From Microbacteriaceae bacterium 3FA27C10 (GTDB taxonomy: Bacteria > Actinomycetota > Actinomycetes > Actinomycetales > Microbacteriaceae): a stretch of 55,668 bases of DNA. Every line of letters starts with the position of its first letter. Position 1 is the first letter of the stretch. The stretch is taken from assembly GCA_005502775.1 (NCBI GenBank), contig SCNI01000024.1:1-55668 (forward strand). Direction: 5' to 3'. The notes beneath the pieces are model-generated. The model saw only the letters and a list, made by a program, of their open reading frames with translations, did no database searches and was not told the DNA's origin. Below are positions 42,926 through 51,963 of the stretch, one piece after another. A program made the translations under genes and the position numbers.

Positions 42926-44497
42926 ATGACATTTCGTGAGTTTTCATCATCTTCGTCGAAGATGCTGCGCCCGGTGACCCTCCTGCTCGCGGGCAGCCTC
43001 GCGGCGGCCTTTCTCGCCGTGGCTCCCCTCGCGGTCGACAATGCGTCGGCCATGGAGATCGATTGCAGCACGATCGGGGGTCCCGGAGCTCTGGGCGGAT
43101 ATGTCGAGAGCCTCGGAGTGCGTTGCGCCGGCGGGTCCGCGGGAGGGAGCGGCAGCACGGGATCCGGCGGTGGGTCGGCGGGCTGCGCCCCGAACACAGA
43201 CCGGGTTCCCATCGGGTTCTTCGACGTGTTCAAGACCGATGTCGAGAGCGTGGAATACGTCACGGTGAACAGTCCCACCAGCGTCAACACCTATCTGAGG
43301 GCCTACCGACGGGATGTCAACGGCAGGCTGTACCTCGGCGGAGAGATGCGAATACGGCACGGCCTGGACCGGTCGTACATCAGCTTCTACAGCTATCTCT
43401 TCTCCCGTGGTGGGGCGGGATCGTTCTACCAGGAGGCCTACTACGACTCCAAGATGCCGTGCTCGGACGGATACACATATCAACTGTCCGAAAGCCTCGT
43501 CCCCGGCGACTCTCCGGCCAATCCGACACCGCTGATGGCGCCCGGAACTGCCGCCGTGGCAGGCGAATCGGTCATGGCGCGAGGGCTCCTGGCCCCGGTG
43601 CCATCGACCGACGAATACATCCTCCGCATCGATGTCACCAACAATGGTGCGGCTCCTGCTCCGGCGTCCGTGAGCCTGCTCATGAACGATTTCGATGTCG
43701 AGAACGTGCTCGCGACCTCGGGCGGCGTGGACTGCCCGCCGGTTGCCAAGAGCCTTCAGAAATGCTCGGTGTACGACATCACGCCGGGGGCGTCGCAGTC
43801 GATGACACTCCTTCTCCGCGCTCACGCGGGGATTCCCGCAGAAGCCGACATCCCGATCATCCTCGCCTACCGAACGACGACCGGGGGCACGGGTCGCCTG
43901 TTCTACTCCGTCTCGCGCCCCGACCCGGTTCCGGCTCCTCCGTCGTGTCCCGCGGCGGCGGGCCGTCAGACCGTGGTGGCCGGGCTCCTCACCCCGCTCA
44001 CGACGTTCTGCCACAGCGAGCGGCCGATGGCGATCACCGCGGCGCACGGCACCGCCAGCATCAGCGCCTACGGAGCGATCAGCTACACCTCGGATCCTGC
44101 CTACCGAGGAACCGACACGCTCACCGTCACGGCCAGCAGCGCTCGCGGACGAGTGAGCACGCCGACCACGATCGACGTGACGGTCGCCGACCCACCCCAT
44201 GCCGAGACCGACAGCTACACCGCCTTCTTCGAGACTCCGCTCACGGCCGGCGCGAGCGTTCTCGAGAACGATTCGATCTTCGGGGCCGCGGCTCTTCCGC
44301 TGCCGGACCGGTGGTACGCCCAGCAGAGCACGACGCCCCCGGCGCACGGCACGGTCGTGCTGCATCGCGACGGCACCTTCGTCTACACCCCGGACGACGG
44401 CTTCTCGGGCACCGACAGCTTCCGCTATCGAGTCGAAGGTCCCGACTCCGCTGCGTCGAACGCGGTGACGGTGAACATCGACGTCGTGGTGCCCTGA
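42926..44497 (+). CDS. secreted protein with C-terminal Ig/cadherin-like repeats
   Basis: A 523-residue exported protein of unknown function. A signal peptide (Met-13 to about 42, ending DNASA) is followed by a Gly/Ser linker with several Cys, a region rich in Tyr (YISFYSYLFSRGG), a DUF11-like stretch (ILRIDVTNNGAAPAPASVSL) and two tandem Ig-like/cadherin-like domains. The last is classic: DSYTAFFETPL, SVLENDS, HGTVVLHRDGTFVYTPDDGF (20) and GTDSFRYRV. No sorting motif or terminal helix is present, so it should be released or bind non-covalently. The leaderless ATG at 42926 is chosen. The coding sequence is visibly less GC-rich than its neighbours and uses A/T third positions more often, a hint of acquisition. 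Confidence 0.78.
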   Translation: MTFREFSSSSSKMLRPVTLLLAGSLAAAFLAVAPLAVDNASAMEIDCSTIGGPGALGGYVESLGVRCAGGSAGGSGSTGSGGGSAGCAPNTDRVPIGFFDVFKTDVESVEYVTVNSPTSVNTYLRAYRRDVNGRLYLGGEMRIRHGLDRSYISFYSYLFSRGGAGSFYQEAYYDSKMPCSDGYTYQLSESLVPGDSPANPTPLMAPGTAAVAGESVMARGLLAPVPSTDEYILRIDVTNNGAAPAPASVSLLMNDFDVENVLATSGGVDCPPVAKSLQKCSVYDITPGASQSMTLLLRAHAGIPAEADIPIILAYRTTTGGTGRLFYSVSRPDPVPAPPSCPAAAGRQTVVAGLLTPLTTFCHSERPMAITAAHGTASISAYGAISYTSDPAYRGTDTLTVTASSARGRVSTPTTIDVTVADPPHAETDSYTAFFETPLTAGASVLENDSIFGAAALPLPDRWYAQQSTTPPAHGTVVLHRDGTFVYTPDDGFSGTDSFRYRVEGPDSAASNAVTVNIDVVVP

Positions 44498-44512
44498 GCG
44501 AGGTCGGACGTG

Positions 44513-44541
44513 GCCGCGCCAGCAAGGACGCCTGGCGCGGC
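44513..44541. terminator. strong hairpin between convergent genes
   Basis: GCCGCGCCAG (44513-44522) and CTGGCGCGGC (44532-44541) form a perfect 10-bp stem with a 9-nt loop, 16 bp after the secreted-protein stop and 27 bp from the convergent reductase stop. There is no T-tract, as is common for high-GC terminators; it could serve both strands. Confidence 0.6.
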
Positions 44542-44567
44542 TGGGCTGACGCCCAGGGGCGCTCCGG

Positions 44568-45542
44568 CTAGAACCCGGCGACCGGATGCGGTCGGTACGG
44601 CGCCGCGAGGCGGGCGAGCTCGTCGGGCGTGAGCTGCAGCTCGAGCGAGGCCACGGCGTCGTCGAGGTGCTGGGGCTTCGACGCGCCCACGATCGGCGCC
44701 GAGACCACCGGGCTCGCCGACACCCAGGCCAGCGCCACCTGGGCGCGCGGCACCCCGCGTTCGGCGGCGATCGCGGCCACCGCATCCACGATCTCGCGGT
44801 CGCCGAGCTCGGCGTCGTAGAGGGTCTTGCCGAACTCGTCGGTCTCGGAGCGGGTCGTCGTCGCGCTCCAGTCGCGGGTGAGGCGCCCTCGGGCGAGCGG
44901 GCTCCACGGGATGACGCCGATGCCGGCGTCGGCGCAGAGCGGATGCATCTCCCGCTCCTCCTCGCGGTTCAGCAGGTTGTAGTGGTCCTGCATGGTCACG
45001 AAGCGCGACCATCCGTTCACCTCCTGCAGGTGGAGGGCCTTGGCGAACTGCCACGCCCACATCGAGGAGGCGCCGAGGTAGCGGGCCTTACCGGCCTTCA
45101 CCACGTCGTGCAGGGCCTCGAGCGTCTCCTCGATCGGGGTCAGCGGGTCCCAGCGGTGGATCTGGTAGAGGTCGACGTAATCGGTTCCGAGGCGGGCGAG
45201 GCTCGCGTCGATCTCGGTCATGATCGCCTTGCGCGAGAGACCGGCACCGTTCGGGCCGGGGCGCATGCGGCCGTGCACCTTGGTGGCGATCACGATCTCG
45301 TCGCGGTCGGCGAACTCGGCGAGCGCGCGGCCCACGATCTCCTCGCTCGACCCGTCGGAGTAGACATTCGCGGTGTCGAAGAAGGTGATGCCGGCCTCGA
45401 CGGCCTGGCGGAGCAGCGGACGGCTGGCCTCCTCGGGGAGCGTCCAGGCGTGGTTGCCGCGGGCCGGGTCGCCGTAGGTCATGCAGCCGAGGGCGAGGGC
45501 CGAGACATCCAGGCCGGTGCTGCCGAGCTTGGTGTATTTCAT
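44568..45542 (-). CDS. aldo/keto reductase
   Basis: A 324-residue NADPH-dependent (beta/alpha)8-barrel oxidoreductase. Present are KLGSTGLDVSALALGCMTYG at the start (20), the catalytic Asp and Tyr in FFDTANVYSDGSSEE, the Lys in IVIATKVHG, the His in YVDLYQIHRWD, and the cofactor segments GVIPWSPLARGRLT and PIVGASKPQHLDDAV. The group is the YhdN/Tas/potassium-channel-beta-subunit-like aldo/keto reductases. The ATG at 45542 overlaps the upstream epimerase stop by 4 bp (ATGA), so they are co-translated and likely act on the same sugar- or carbonyl-type metabolite. Confidence 0.92.
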   Translation of the reverse strand: MKYTKLGSTGLDVSALALGCMTYGDPARGNHAWTLPEEASRPLLRQAVEAGITFFDTANVYSDGSSEEIVGRALAEFADRDEIVIATKVHGRMRPGPNGAGLSRKAIMTEIDASLARLGTDYVDLYQIHRWDPLTPIEETLEALHDVVKAGKARYLGASSMWAWQFAKALHLQEVNGWSRFVTMQDHYNLLNREEEREMHPLCADAGIGVIPWSPLARGRLTRDWSATTTRSETDEFGKTLYDAELGDREIVDAVAAIAAERGVPRAQVALAWVSASPVVSAPIVGASKPQHLDDAVASLELQLTPDELARLAAPYRPHPVAGF

Positions 45543-46474
45543 GCGGAGGCTCCGTCGCCGGTGGGCGTCGATGCCGACTCGGATGGGACGGATGCGGCGG
45601 CCGGGGTCGCGTGGTCGCGCCAGCTGTGCTGGGGGCTGAACCACAGCATCCGCTTCGCCTTGTCGATCGAGAGCAGAGTCTCGACGCCCTCCACCGGGCG
45701 GGTGAACGGCACCTCGGGAAAGTAGCGGGCGGCGAGCTCGGCCGAGGGCGTCGACATCACGGTGTCGGCGGCGGCGATGACGAAGGCCTCGAAGCCCGTG
45801 ATGGTGCTCTCGAGAGCGAGGCGCACCGCCTGGGCGCCGTCGCGGGCGTCGATGTAGCCCCAGGCGTTCCAGGAGCGGCCCTCGGGGTTCTGCTCGAAGG
45901 CGGGGAAGGCGGCGTAGTCCTCGACGTCGAAGACGTTCGAGAAGCGCAGGCCGATGAGCTTGAGGTCGGGGTTCCAGCGGGTGAAGTGGCGGGCCATCTC
46001 CTCCTCGACGGCCTTGCCGAGGGAGTAGGTCGACTGCGGTCGCACCGGGTAGTCCTCGCTCACCGGAAAGAACGGGGGCGGCGAATCGGCGAACGGCAGG
46101 CCGAGCACGGTCTCGCTCGAGGCCCACACCACGTTGTCGATGCCGGCCTTCGCCGCCGCGGCGAAGACGTTGTAGCTGCTCGGCACGTTGTTGGAGAAGG
46201 TTGCCGAGTTGGTGAGGATGCCCGGAGCCGGGATGGCGGCGAGGTGCACCACGGCGTCGATCTGGCTGTAGCGGTCGTCGACGCTCGTGAGCGCTTCGGC
46301 CACCTGGCCGTAGTCGGTGAGGTCGACCCGCACGAACGACGTGCGGGCGGCGGCCTCGGGGTCGGGCGATGGCGCCCGGTCGAGGTTCACCACCTCGTAG
46401 CCGTTCTCGAGCAGTTCGCGCACGACGGCGCGCCCCAGCTTTCCGCTTCCTCCGGTGACCACGACCCGTGTCAT
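45539..46474 (-). CDS. NAD-dependent epimerase/dehydratase (extended SDR)
   Basis: A 311-residue extended short-chain dehydrogenase. The nucleotide motif is VVVTGGSGKLGRAVV, followed by VVHLAAIPAP, a Ser in VWASSETVLG and the catalytic YxxxK as TYSLGKAVEEE. The C-terminal domain is short, and the last 20 residues are an Ala/Ser/Pro tail. It probably acts on a sugar or sugar nucleotide. The ATG at 46474 has AGGAGAA 4-5 nt upstream, so the longer frame from 46564 is rejected. Divergent from the DUF1304 gene; a GATACT hexamer on the minus strand would give a short leader containing the ribosome site. Confidence 0.9.
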   Translation of the reverse strand: MTRVVVTGGSGKLGRAVVRELLENGYEVVNLDRAPSPDPEAAARTSFVRVDLTDYGQVAEALTSVDDRYSQIDAVVHLAAIPAPGILTNSATFSNNVPSSYNVFAAAAKAGIDNVVWASSETVLGLPFADSPPPFFPVSEDYPVRPQSTYSLGKAVEEEMARHFTRWNPDLKLIGLRFSNVFDVEDYAAFPAFEQNPEGRSWNAWGYIDARDGAQAVRLALESTITGFEAFVIAAADTVMSTPSAELAARYFPEVPFTRPVEGVETLLSIDKAKRMLWFSPQHSWRDHATPAAASVPSESASTPTGDGASA

Positions 46475-46536
46475 GCGTTCTCCTGACTTCGTTGTGCTTC
46501 CAGTATCGTGCCGTCCGGGTGAACGGATGCTGTCGC

Positions 46537-46542
46537 TAAGCT
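46537..46542 (+). promoter_or_regulatory. -10-like TAAGCT, leaderless DUF1304 gene
   Basis: TAAGCT followed by GACCGC and the ATG at 46549. Confidence 0.5.
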
Positions 46543-46548
46543 GACCGC

Positions 46549-46938
46549 ATGGCCATCGTCGCATCCGTCCTGGTTGGGCTCGCCGCCCTGCTCCATGTCT
46601 ACATCTGGTACATGGAGAGCGTGCGCTGGCGCACTCCCGTGGTCTGGAAGCGCTTCGGGCTGGCCGACCAGGCGGATGCCGACACCACCGCCCCGCTCGC
46701 CTACAACCAGGGCTTCTACAATCTCTTCCTCGCCGTGGGGGCAGCGCTCGGCGTCATCCTCTACTGGACCGACGCGCACTGGGCCGGCTTCGCTCTCGCG
46801 GTGTTCTCGGCGGGCTCGATGTTCGCGGCGTCACTCGTGCTGCTCTCGACCGGCCGTTCGCGCCTGCGCGCGGCCGCCACGCAGGGCACGCTGCCGCTGT
46901 TGGGCGTGCTCTTCTTCTTGCTCGCGCTGGCCGTCTAG
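46549..46938 (+). CDS. DUF1304 membrane protein
   Basis: A 129-residue four-helix membrane protein of the DUF1304 family. Diagnostic are HVYIWYMESVRWRTP after the first helix and AYNQGFYNLFLAVGAALG in the second. The charged/aromatic residues near the first helix are conserved in the family, but no function is known. Alone on this strand, starting leaderlessly from the 74-bp region shared with the epimerase; the next gene (HNH remnant) is convergent 60 bp away. Confidence 0.87.
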   Translation: MAIVASVLVGLAALLHVYIWYMESVRWRTPVVWKRFGLADQADADTTAPLAYNQGFYNLFLAVGAALGVILYWTDAHWAGFALAVFSAGSMFAASLVLLSTGRSRLRAAATQGTLPLLGVLFFLLALAV

Positions 46939-46998
46939 GCTGTGCGCGCGGTTGAGGACGTGCGCGCGATCGAGGCCGTTCGGGCGGTTGCGCGTGCG

Positions 46999-48579
46999 TC
47001 AGAACGGCGGGGAGTGGCCGTCGAGGTAGGCGGGGCGCGGAACGATCCGTGGTGGAGCGTCGTCACCCCGTGGAGGATCGTCGCCTGGATTCGGCGGACG
47101 TCTTCGTCTGAGTGAGCGGGGAGCGCGGGTGAGGTAGCGGGCGCCGCGCGGACTCGTCCAGAGAAGATCGCGGACTCCGCTCTCGGGCTGTTCGGCACGC
47201 CAACCGCCTTCGTGCTTCAGATGGTGATGGCGAGCACACAGGTGCGCCAGGTTGGACGCCCTCGTCTCGCCGCCCTCCGCCCACGCGGTGGTGTGGTCGA
47301 GTTCGCAGCGGGATGCCCGACGGCCGCACCCGGGGAAGCGGCAGGTCTCGTCGTCGACCAGCAGCACCGTGCGCAGTTCCGTGGTCGGGCGATAGCGGCG
47401 GCGGGTGACGGACAGGATCGCGGCGTTCGTCGGGCGGGCATCCGCGTCGGGTGTTTCGACACTCTCGGCGGGGGTCTGCTCACCCGGCGCGATGAGTGCA
47501 CGTAGGAACGTGGGGGCGGTCGCCGCGATCGCCCGCGCGGTCGCAGGGTCGATCGGCCCGTAGCCGTGCAGATCGCCCGGCTCATCGGAGAGCGCCGCGA
47601 CGGTCGCGGCCGGAACGGTGACGATCACCGTGGGAGTGACCCGCGGCCGCTCACCTCGCCCGAGCACGATGTCGGTGAGCACGTCGCAGCGGCGCTGCCC
47701 GTGCGTGCGATCGTCGCCCTCGGCACCCGCCGCGCCCGCGGTGGATGCGCGAGCGGCGGGCTCACCGCCGGCGTCATCACCCGCGACAGACTCACTCTCG
47801 GCCGAAGCGCTCGTGCCGGGGAGACTCACGCCGGTGGCATCCGTGCGCGAAGCATCCGGCGTCGGGCGGAGAGATCGGGCTACCCGGTCGATCAGGTCGT
47901 CGATCGCCAGCGCGTCGGCCACCGGGAGGTGATGGTGGAGTGTCGCCATGCCGTCGACGCCCACCTCGAACCACACGGAGCGCTCGCGCCGGGCCGCGGT
48001 GGCGCGCGCCACCATGGACTCCGGATGCGCAGCCTCGCGCACCCTCCGCGCCCGCTCGTCGAAGCGTGCCGCGGTCAGCTCCCGCGCCACCGGAAGCAGC
48101 GAGCGCTCGAACGCACCCCGCGGCTCCCGTGGCAGTCACACCGCATGGGAGACCAGGTATCGCGCGTGCAGGTAGGAGATCGAGCCGCGCCCCAGAGCGT
48201 CGAGCGTGGCCGGAAGGCTCTCAACGAGATGCTCGGCCTCGTTCACCAGCCGGGTGACCGTGCCTTCGGAACGCCGCGTCGCGCACCCGATCTCGCCCGC
48301 CAGACGACGCCGTGCCATCTCCTGGCCGGCGAGCGTGGCCGCTGCACCGTCGGCCGTCGCCATCTGGTCAGCCAGAGAGGCTGCCTCGGTGAGCCATCGG
48401 GCGCGCCGGGCTTCAGCCGCCGCGATGACGCGTTCTTCGGCGGCGATCGCCGCCACCGCCGCGTCATAGCGCTCACCGAGCGAGCTCGACGAGCCTGCGG
48501 AGCCCTCCGAGCGCGCCGGCATCCGGGCAGCATCCATCGACTCGGCGGTGGCCGAGGCGAAGACGGAGGAGCTGCTCAT
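46999..48579 (-). pseudogene. DUF222/HNH endonuclease interrupted by an in-frame TGA
   Basis: One reading frame from ATG 48579 to the stop at 46999 would encode about 526 residues, typical of actinobacterial DUF222-HNH proteins, but a TGA at 48138-48136 interrupts it. Before it: DUF222 N-terminal helices ending YLHARYLVSHAV. After it, in the same frame, LPREPRGAFERSLLPVAREL continues the domain without gap. The C-terminal HNH nuclease is intact: CRFPGCGRR, CELDHTTAWAEGG, NLAHLCARHHHLKH. No frameshift is needed, so a single nonsense change is enough; a sequencing error or readthrough is possible. A restart at GTG 48090 could make the nuclease half. These genes are multi-copy and often degraded in Microbacteriaceae. 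Confidence 0.8.
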
Positions 48580-48639
48580 GAGAATAAGTCAACACCGCGC
48601 CACCGACATCGGACTCGCGAACACGCTCCGCCTGCTACT

Positions 48640-51600
48640 TCACGACAAGGTCTCCGCGGCTTCGGCCGAAGCACCCACCCCAGCCCCAGCAGCCTCCCGC
48701 GCATCCAGCGCCCGCTGCTCGCGCCGGTTGCGGCGGCGTTCGCGGCCGCCCTCGTAGAGGTTGTAGAGCACCGGCAACACGATCAGGGTCAGCAGCGTCG
48801 ACGACACGAGGCCGCCGATCACGATGATGGCGAGCGGCTGCGAGATGAAGCCGCCGTGCCCGGTGAGCCCGATGGCCATCGGCAGCAGCGCGAAGATGGT
48901 GGCGAGCGCCGTCATCAGGATGGGCCGCAGACGACGCGAAGCACCCTCGATGAGCGCCTCCCGCACGGTGAGCCCGCGCCCGCGGTACTGGTTCACGAGG
49001 TCGACGAGCACGATCGCGTTCGTCACCACGATGCCCACGAGCATCAGCAGCCCGATGAACGACGGGACGCCGAGCGGGATGCCCGAGATGACCTGCAGCG
49101 CGATGGCGCCGGTGGCCGCGAACGGCACCGAGACCAGCAGCAGGAGCGGCTGGATGAGGCTCTTGAACGTCGCCACCATCACCACGTAGACGATCAGGAT
49201 GGCGATCAGCAGCGCGATGCCGAGCTGCGAGAACGCATCCGACTGGTCGGTCACCACGCCGCCCACCTTCGCGGTGGCGCCGGCCGGCAGCGAGATGCTG
49301 TCGAGCGCGCCCTGCACCTCGGTGCTCGCCGTGCCGAGGTCCGCGCTGTTCGGCGTGACCGACACGGTGGCGGTGCGCACGCCCTTCACCGTGGTGATGG
49401 TCGAGGGGCCGTTCACCACGGCCACCGTCGCGAGGGTGTCGAGCCGCACCGGGCCGACCACCGTCGGGATCTGCAGCGCCGCGAGCTCCGCCTGCGTGGT
49501 GGGCGGGTTCTCGGCGGTGAGGTAGATGGTGTAGTTCTTCTCGTCGATCACGATCGACCCGATGTTCGTGGGCTGCATCGCCTGCGACACGATCCCACCC
49601 ACGGCCACCTCGTTGAGCCCGGCCTCGGCCGCCTTCGTGCGGTCGACCGCCACCTGCACGTAGGGCCGCGAGGCGCTGAGGTTGCTGGTGGCCTGCTTCA
49701 CACCCGAGAGCCCCTGCACCGAGCTGAGCACGGCATCGGATGCGGTCTGCAGGTCGGTCTGGTTGGTGGCCGTCACGTCGATGGCGATGTCGGAGCTGCC
49801 GCCGAAGCCGGCGCCCGACGAGACCGTGATGTCGCCGGCATCCGGCAGCGCCTCGAGCGTGGTGCGCACGGTGTCCTGCAGAGCGGTCTGGTCCGCCCCG
49901 GATGCCGTGGTGATGTTGTAGGTGATGGCCGAGTCGCCGCCGCCCGAGAACGCGTCGCGCAGCGAGCTGCCCGAGGACCCGATGGTGAGCTGCACGGTGT
50001 CGATGCCGTCGATGCCCTTGAGCGCCTTCTCCACCTCGAGCGCCGTGGCCGACTGCGCGTCGAGGCTCGCGCCCACGGGCACGGTCTGCGTGACGGTGAA
50101 GGTGTTCTGGCCGCTGTCACCGAGGAAGTTCGTCTTCATCAGGCCGAGCAGCGGCACGGTGCCGATCAGGATGAACGCGGCGATCACGATGGTGACCACC
50201 GAGTGCTTCAGCGTCCAGCCGATGATCGGCAGGTAGCGGCGCTGCAGCGCGGTGGGCGGCTCGTCCTCGACCTCGACGCGGTGGTTGCGCGCCCGCCGGG
50301 TGGGGGTTTCGGAATCGTCCTCCACCGCGATGACGGGAACCGCACCCTTCTTCGCCTTGGGCGGCCGCACGAACCAGTAGGCCAGCACCGGCACGATGGT
50401 GAGCGCCACGAGCAGCGACGCGAGCAGCGCGATGGTCACGGTGAGCGCGAAGGGCCGGAACAGCTCCCCCGTCGACCCGCCCACGAAGGCGAGCGGCAGG
50501 AAGACCGCGACCGTGGTGATGGTGGAGGCCGTGATGGCGCCCGCGACCTCGCGAACGGCGTCGACGATGAGGGCGGCTCGTGCTTCGCCGGCCTCCTTCG
50601 GCGTGAGGCCCTCGGCCCGCAGCGAGGACAGGTGTCTCTTGATGTTCTCGATCACCACGATGGAGTCGTCGACCACGCGCCCGATCGCGATCGTGAGCGC
50701 GCCGAGCGTGATGATGTTGAGCGTGTAGCCCGAGGCCTGCAGCCCGATGAAGGTGATCAGCACCGAGGTGGGGATCGAGATGGCCGTGACGAGCGTCGAC
50801 CGGATCGACAGCAGGAACACGAACACCACGACCACGGCGAAGAACAGGCCGAGCAGCCCCTCGGTGGCGAGCGACTCGATGGACTGCTGGATGAACGGGG
50901 CCTGGTCGAACACCACGGTGAAGGTGGCTCCGGGCAGCGCGCTCTCGAGCTGCGGCAGCAACTCGCGCACGCCCTTCGAGACCTCGACGGTGTTCGCCGA
51001 CGGGATCTTGGTGATCGAGATGGTGAGCGCATCCTGCCCGTTCACCCGCGAGATGGAGGTGACCGGGTCGTCGACGAGGGCCACCGTGGCGACCTGCCCG
51101 ATGGTGACCGGCGTGCCGTCGGCGTTCAGGGCCGGGAGCGGAATGGCCGCGATGTCGTTCGTGGAGGTGAGCTTCGAGCCGGCCTGCACGGCGTAGCTCT
51201 GGCCGTTCTCGTTCAGGGTGCCGGCGGGGATCAGCTGACCGTTGCCCGCGACGGCGTCGCTGATCTGCTTCGTGGTGACGCCGGTGGTCGCGAGCGACTG
51301 CGGGGAGGGCGTGATGGTGACGCGCTGCCCGATCTGGCCGAGCACCTGGGCGGCGCGCACGCCCTTCACGGCCTCGATGTCGGGCACGGCCGTGGTGGCG
51401 AGCTGCTGCGCGAGGGTCTTCTGGTCGGTGCCCGAGACGGCGATCGAGATGACCGGGAAGTCGCTGATGCTCGCCGAGAGCACTTGGGGGTCGAGGTCGG
51501 CGGGCAGCTGCGACTTGATGCGGTTGATGGCCTGCGTCATCTTCTGCTCGGCCGTGGCGAGGTTGGTGCCGTAGTCGAAGGTGGCGGAGATGAGCGAGAG

Positions 51601-51864
51601 GTTGGTGCTGCTGGTCGCACTCGTGGTCTGGATGCCCTCGACGCCCTGGATGGCCGTCTCGATCGGCGTCGAGACGTCGTCGTTCACCACCTCGGGGCTC
51701 GCCCCGGGGTAGGTCGTGAGCACCGCGAGCTGCGGGAACTCGATCGAGGGGATGAGCTCCTGCTTGAGGCTCGTGAGCGCGAGGCTGCCGAAGACGGCCA
51801 CCACGATCGTGACGAGGGCGATCAGCGCCCGGTTCTTCATGCTGAGAACGGCGAGGAAATGCAC
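48640..51864 (-). CDS. AcrB-type RND efflux transporter
   Basis: A 1074-residue RND pump (HAE/AcrB-like). FLAVLSMKNRALIALVTIVV (20) is the first helix; IAIGRVVDDSIVVIENIKRH (20) holds the paired Asp of the proton relay; the two large periplasm-type loops carry IPSIEFPQLAVLTTYPGASP and the repeated porter pattern. About 12 helices in two halves. It drives export of drugs, lipids or peptides with the proton gradient. In a monoderm actinobacterium no membrane-fusion or outer-membrane partner is expected, and none is encoded. It lies 99 bp downstream of the MacB-like ABC pair on the same strand, suggesting one efflux operon. GTG start at 51864; a Met nine codons in is an alternative. C-terminus is an Ala/Glu-rich tail. 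Confidence 0.92.
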   Translation of the reverse strand: MHFLAVLSMKNRALIALVTIVVAVFGSLALTSLKQELIPSIEFPQLAVLTTYPGASPEVVNDDVSTPIETAIQGVEGIQTTSATSSTNLSLISATFDYGTNLATAEQKMTQAINRIKSQLPADLDPQVLSASISDFPVISIAVSGTDQKTLAQQLATTAVPDIEAVKGVRAAQVLGQIGQRVTITPSPQSLATTGVTTKQISDAVAGNGQLIPAGTLNENGQSYAVQAGSKLTSTNDIAAIPLPALNADGTPVTIGQVATVALVDDPVTSISRVNGQDALTISITKIPSANTVEVSKGVRELLPQLESALPGATFTVVFDQAPFIQQSIESLATEGLLGLFFAVVVVFVFLLSIRSTLVTAISIPTSVLITFIGLQASGYTLNIITLGALTIAIGRVVDDSIVVIENIKRHLSSLRAEGLTPKEAGEARAALIVDAVREVAGAITASTITTVAVFLPLAFVGGSTGELFRPFALTVTIALLASLLVALTIVPVLAYWFVRPPKAKKGAVPVIAVEDDSETPTRRARNHRVEVEDEPPTALQRRYLPIIGWTLKHSVVTIVIAAFILIGTVPLLGLMKTNFLGDSGQNTFTVTQTVPVGASLDAQSATALEVEKALKGIDGIDTVQLTIGSSGSSLRDAFSGGGDSAITYNITTASGADQTALQDTVRTTLEALPDAGDITVSSGAGFGGSSDIAIDVTATNQTDLQTASDAVLSSVQGLSGVKQATSNLSASRPYVQVAVDRTKAAEAGLNEVAVGGIVSQAMQPTNIGSIVIDEKNYTIYLTAENPPTTQAELAALQIPTVVGPVRLDTLATVAVVNGPSTITTVKGVRTATVSVTPNSADLGTASTEVQGALDSISLPAGATAKVGGVVTDQSDAFSQLGIALLIAILIVYVVMVATFKSLIQPLLLLVSVPFAATGAIALQVISGIPLGVPSFIGLLMLVGIVVTNAIVLVDLVNQYRGRGLTVREALIEGASRRLRPILMTALATIFALLPMAIGLTGHGGFISQPLAIIVIGGLVSSTLLTLIVLPVLYNLYEGGRERRRNRREQRALDAREAAGAGVGASAEAAETLS

Positions 51865-51963
51865 GGGGTCGTCTCTCTGTCGATCCGAGGAGGAGCAGGT
51901 CAGATGGAAGCGAAAGCTAACTCGCTCAACTATCTCACCTTTCCCCGCTCCCCCCGGGTGGTG

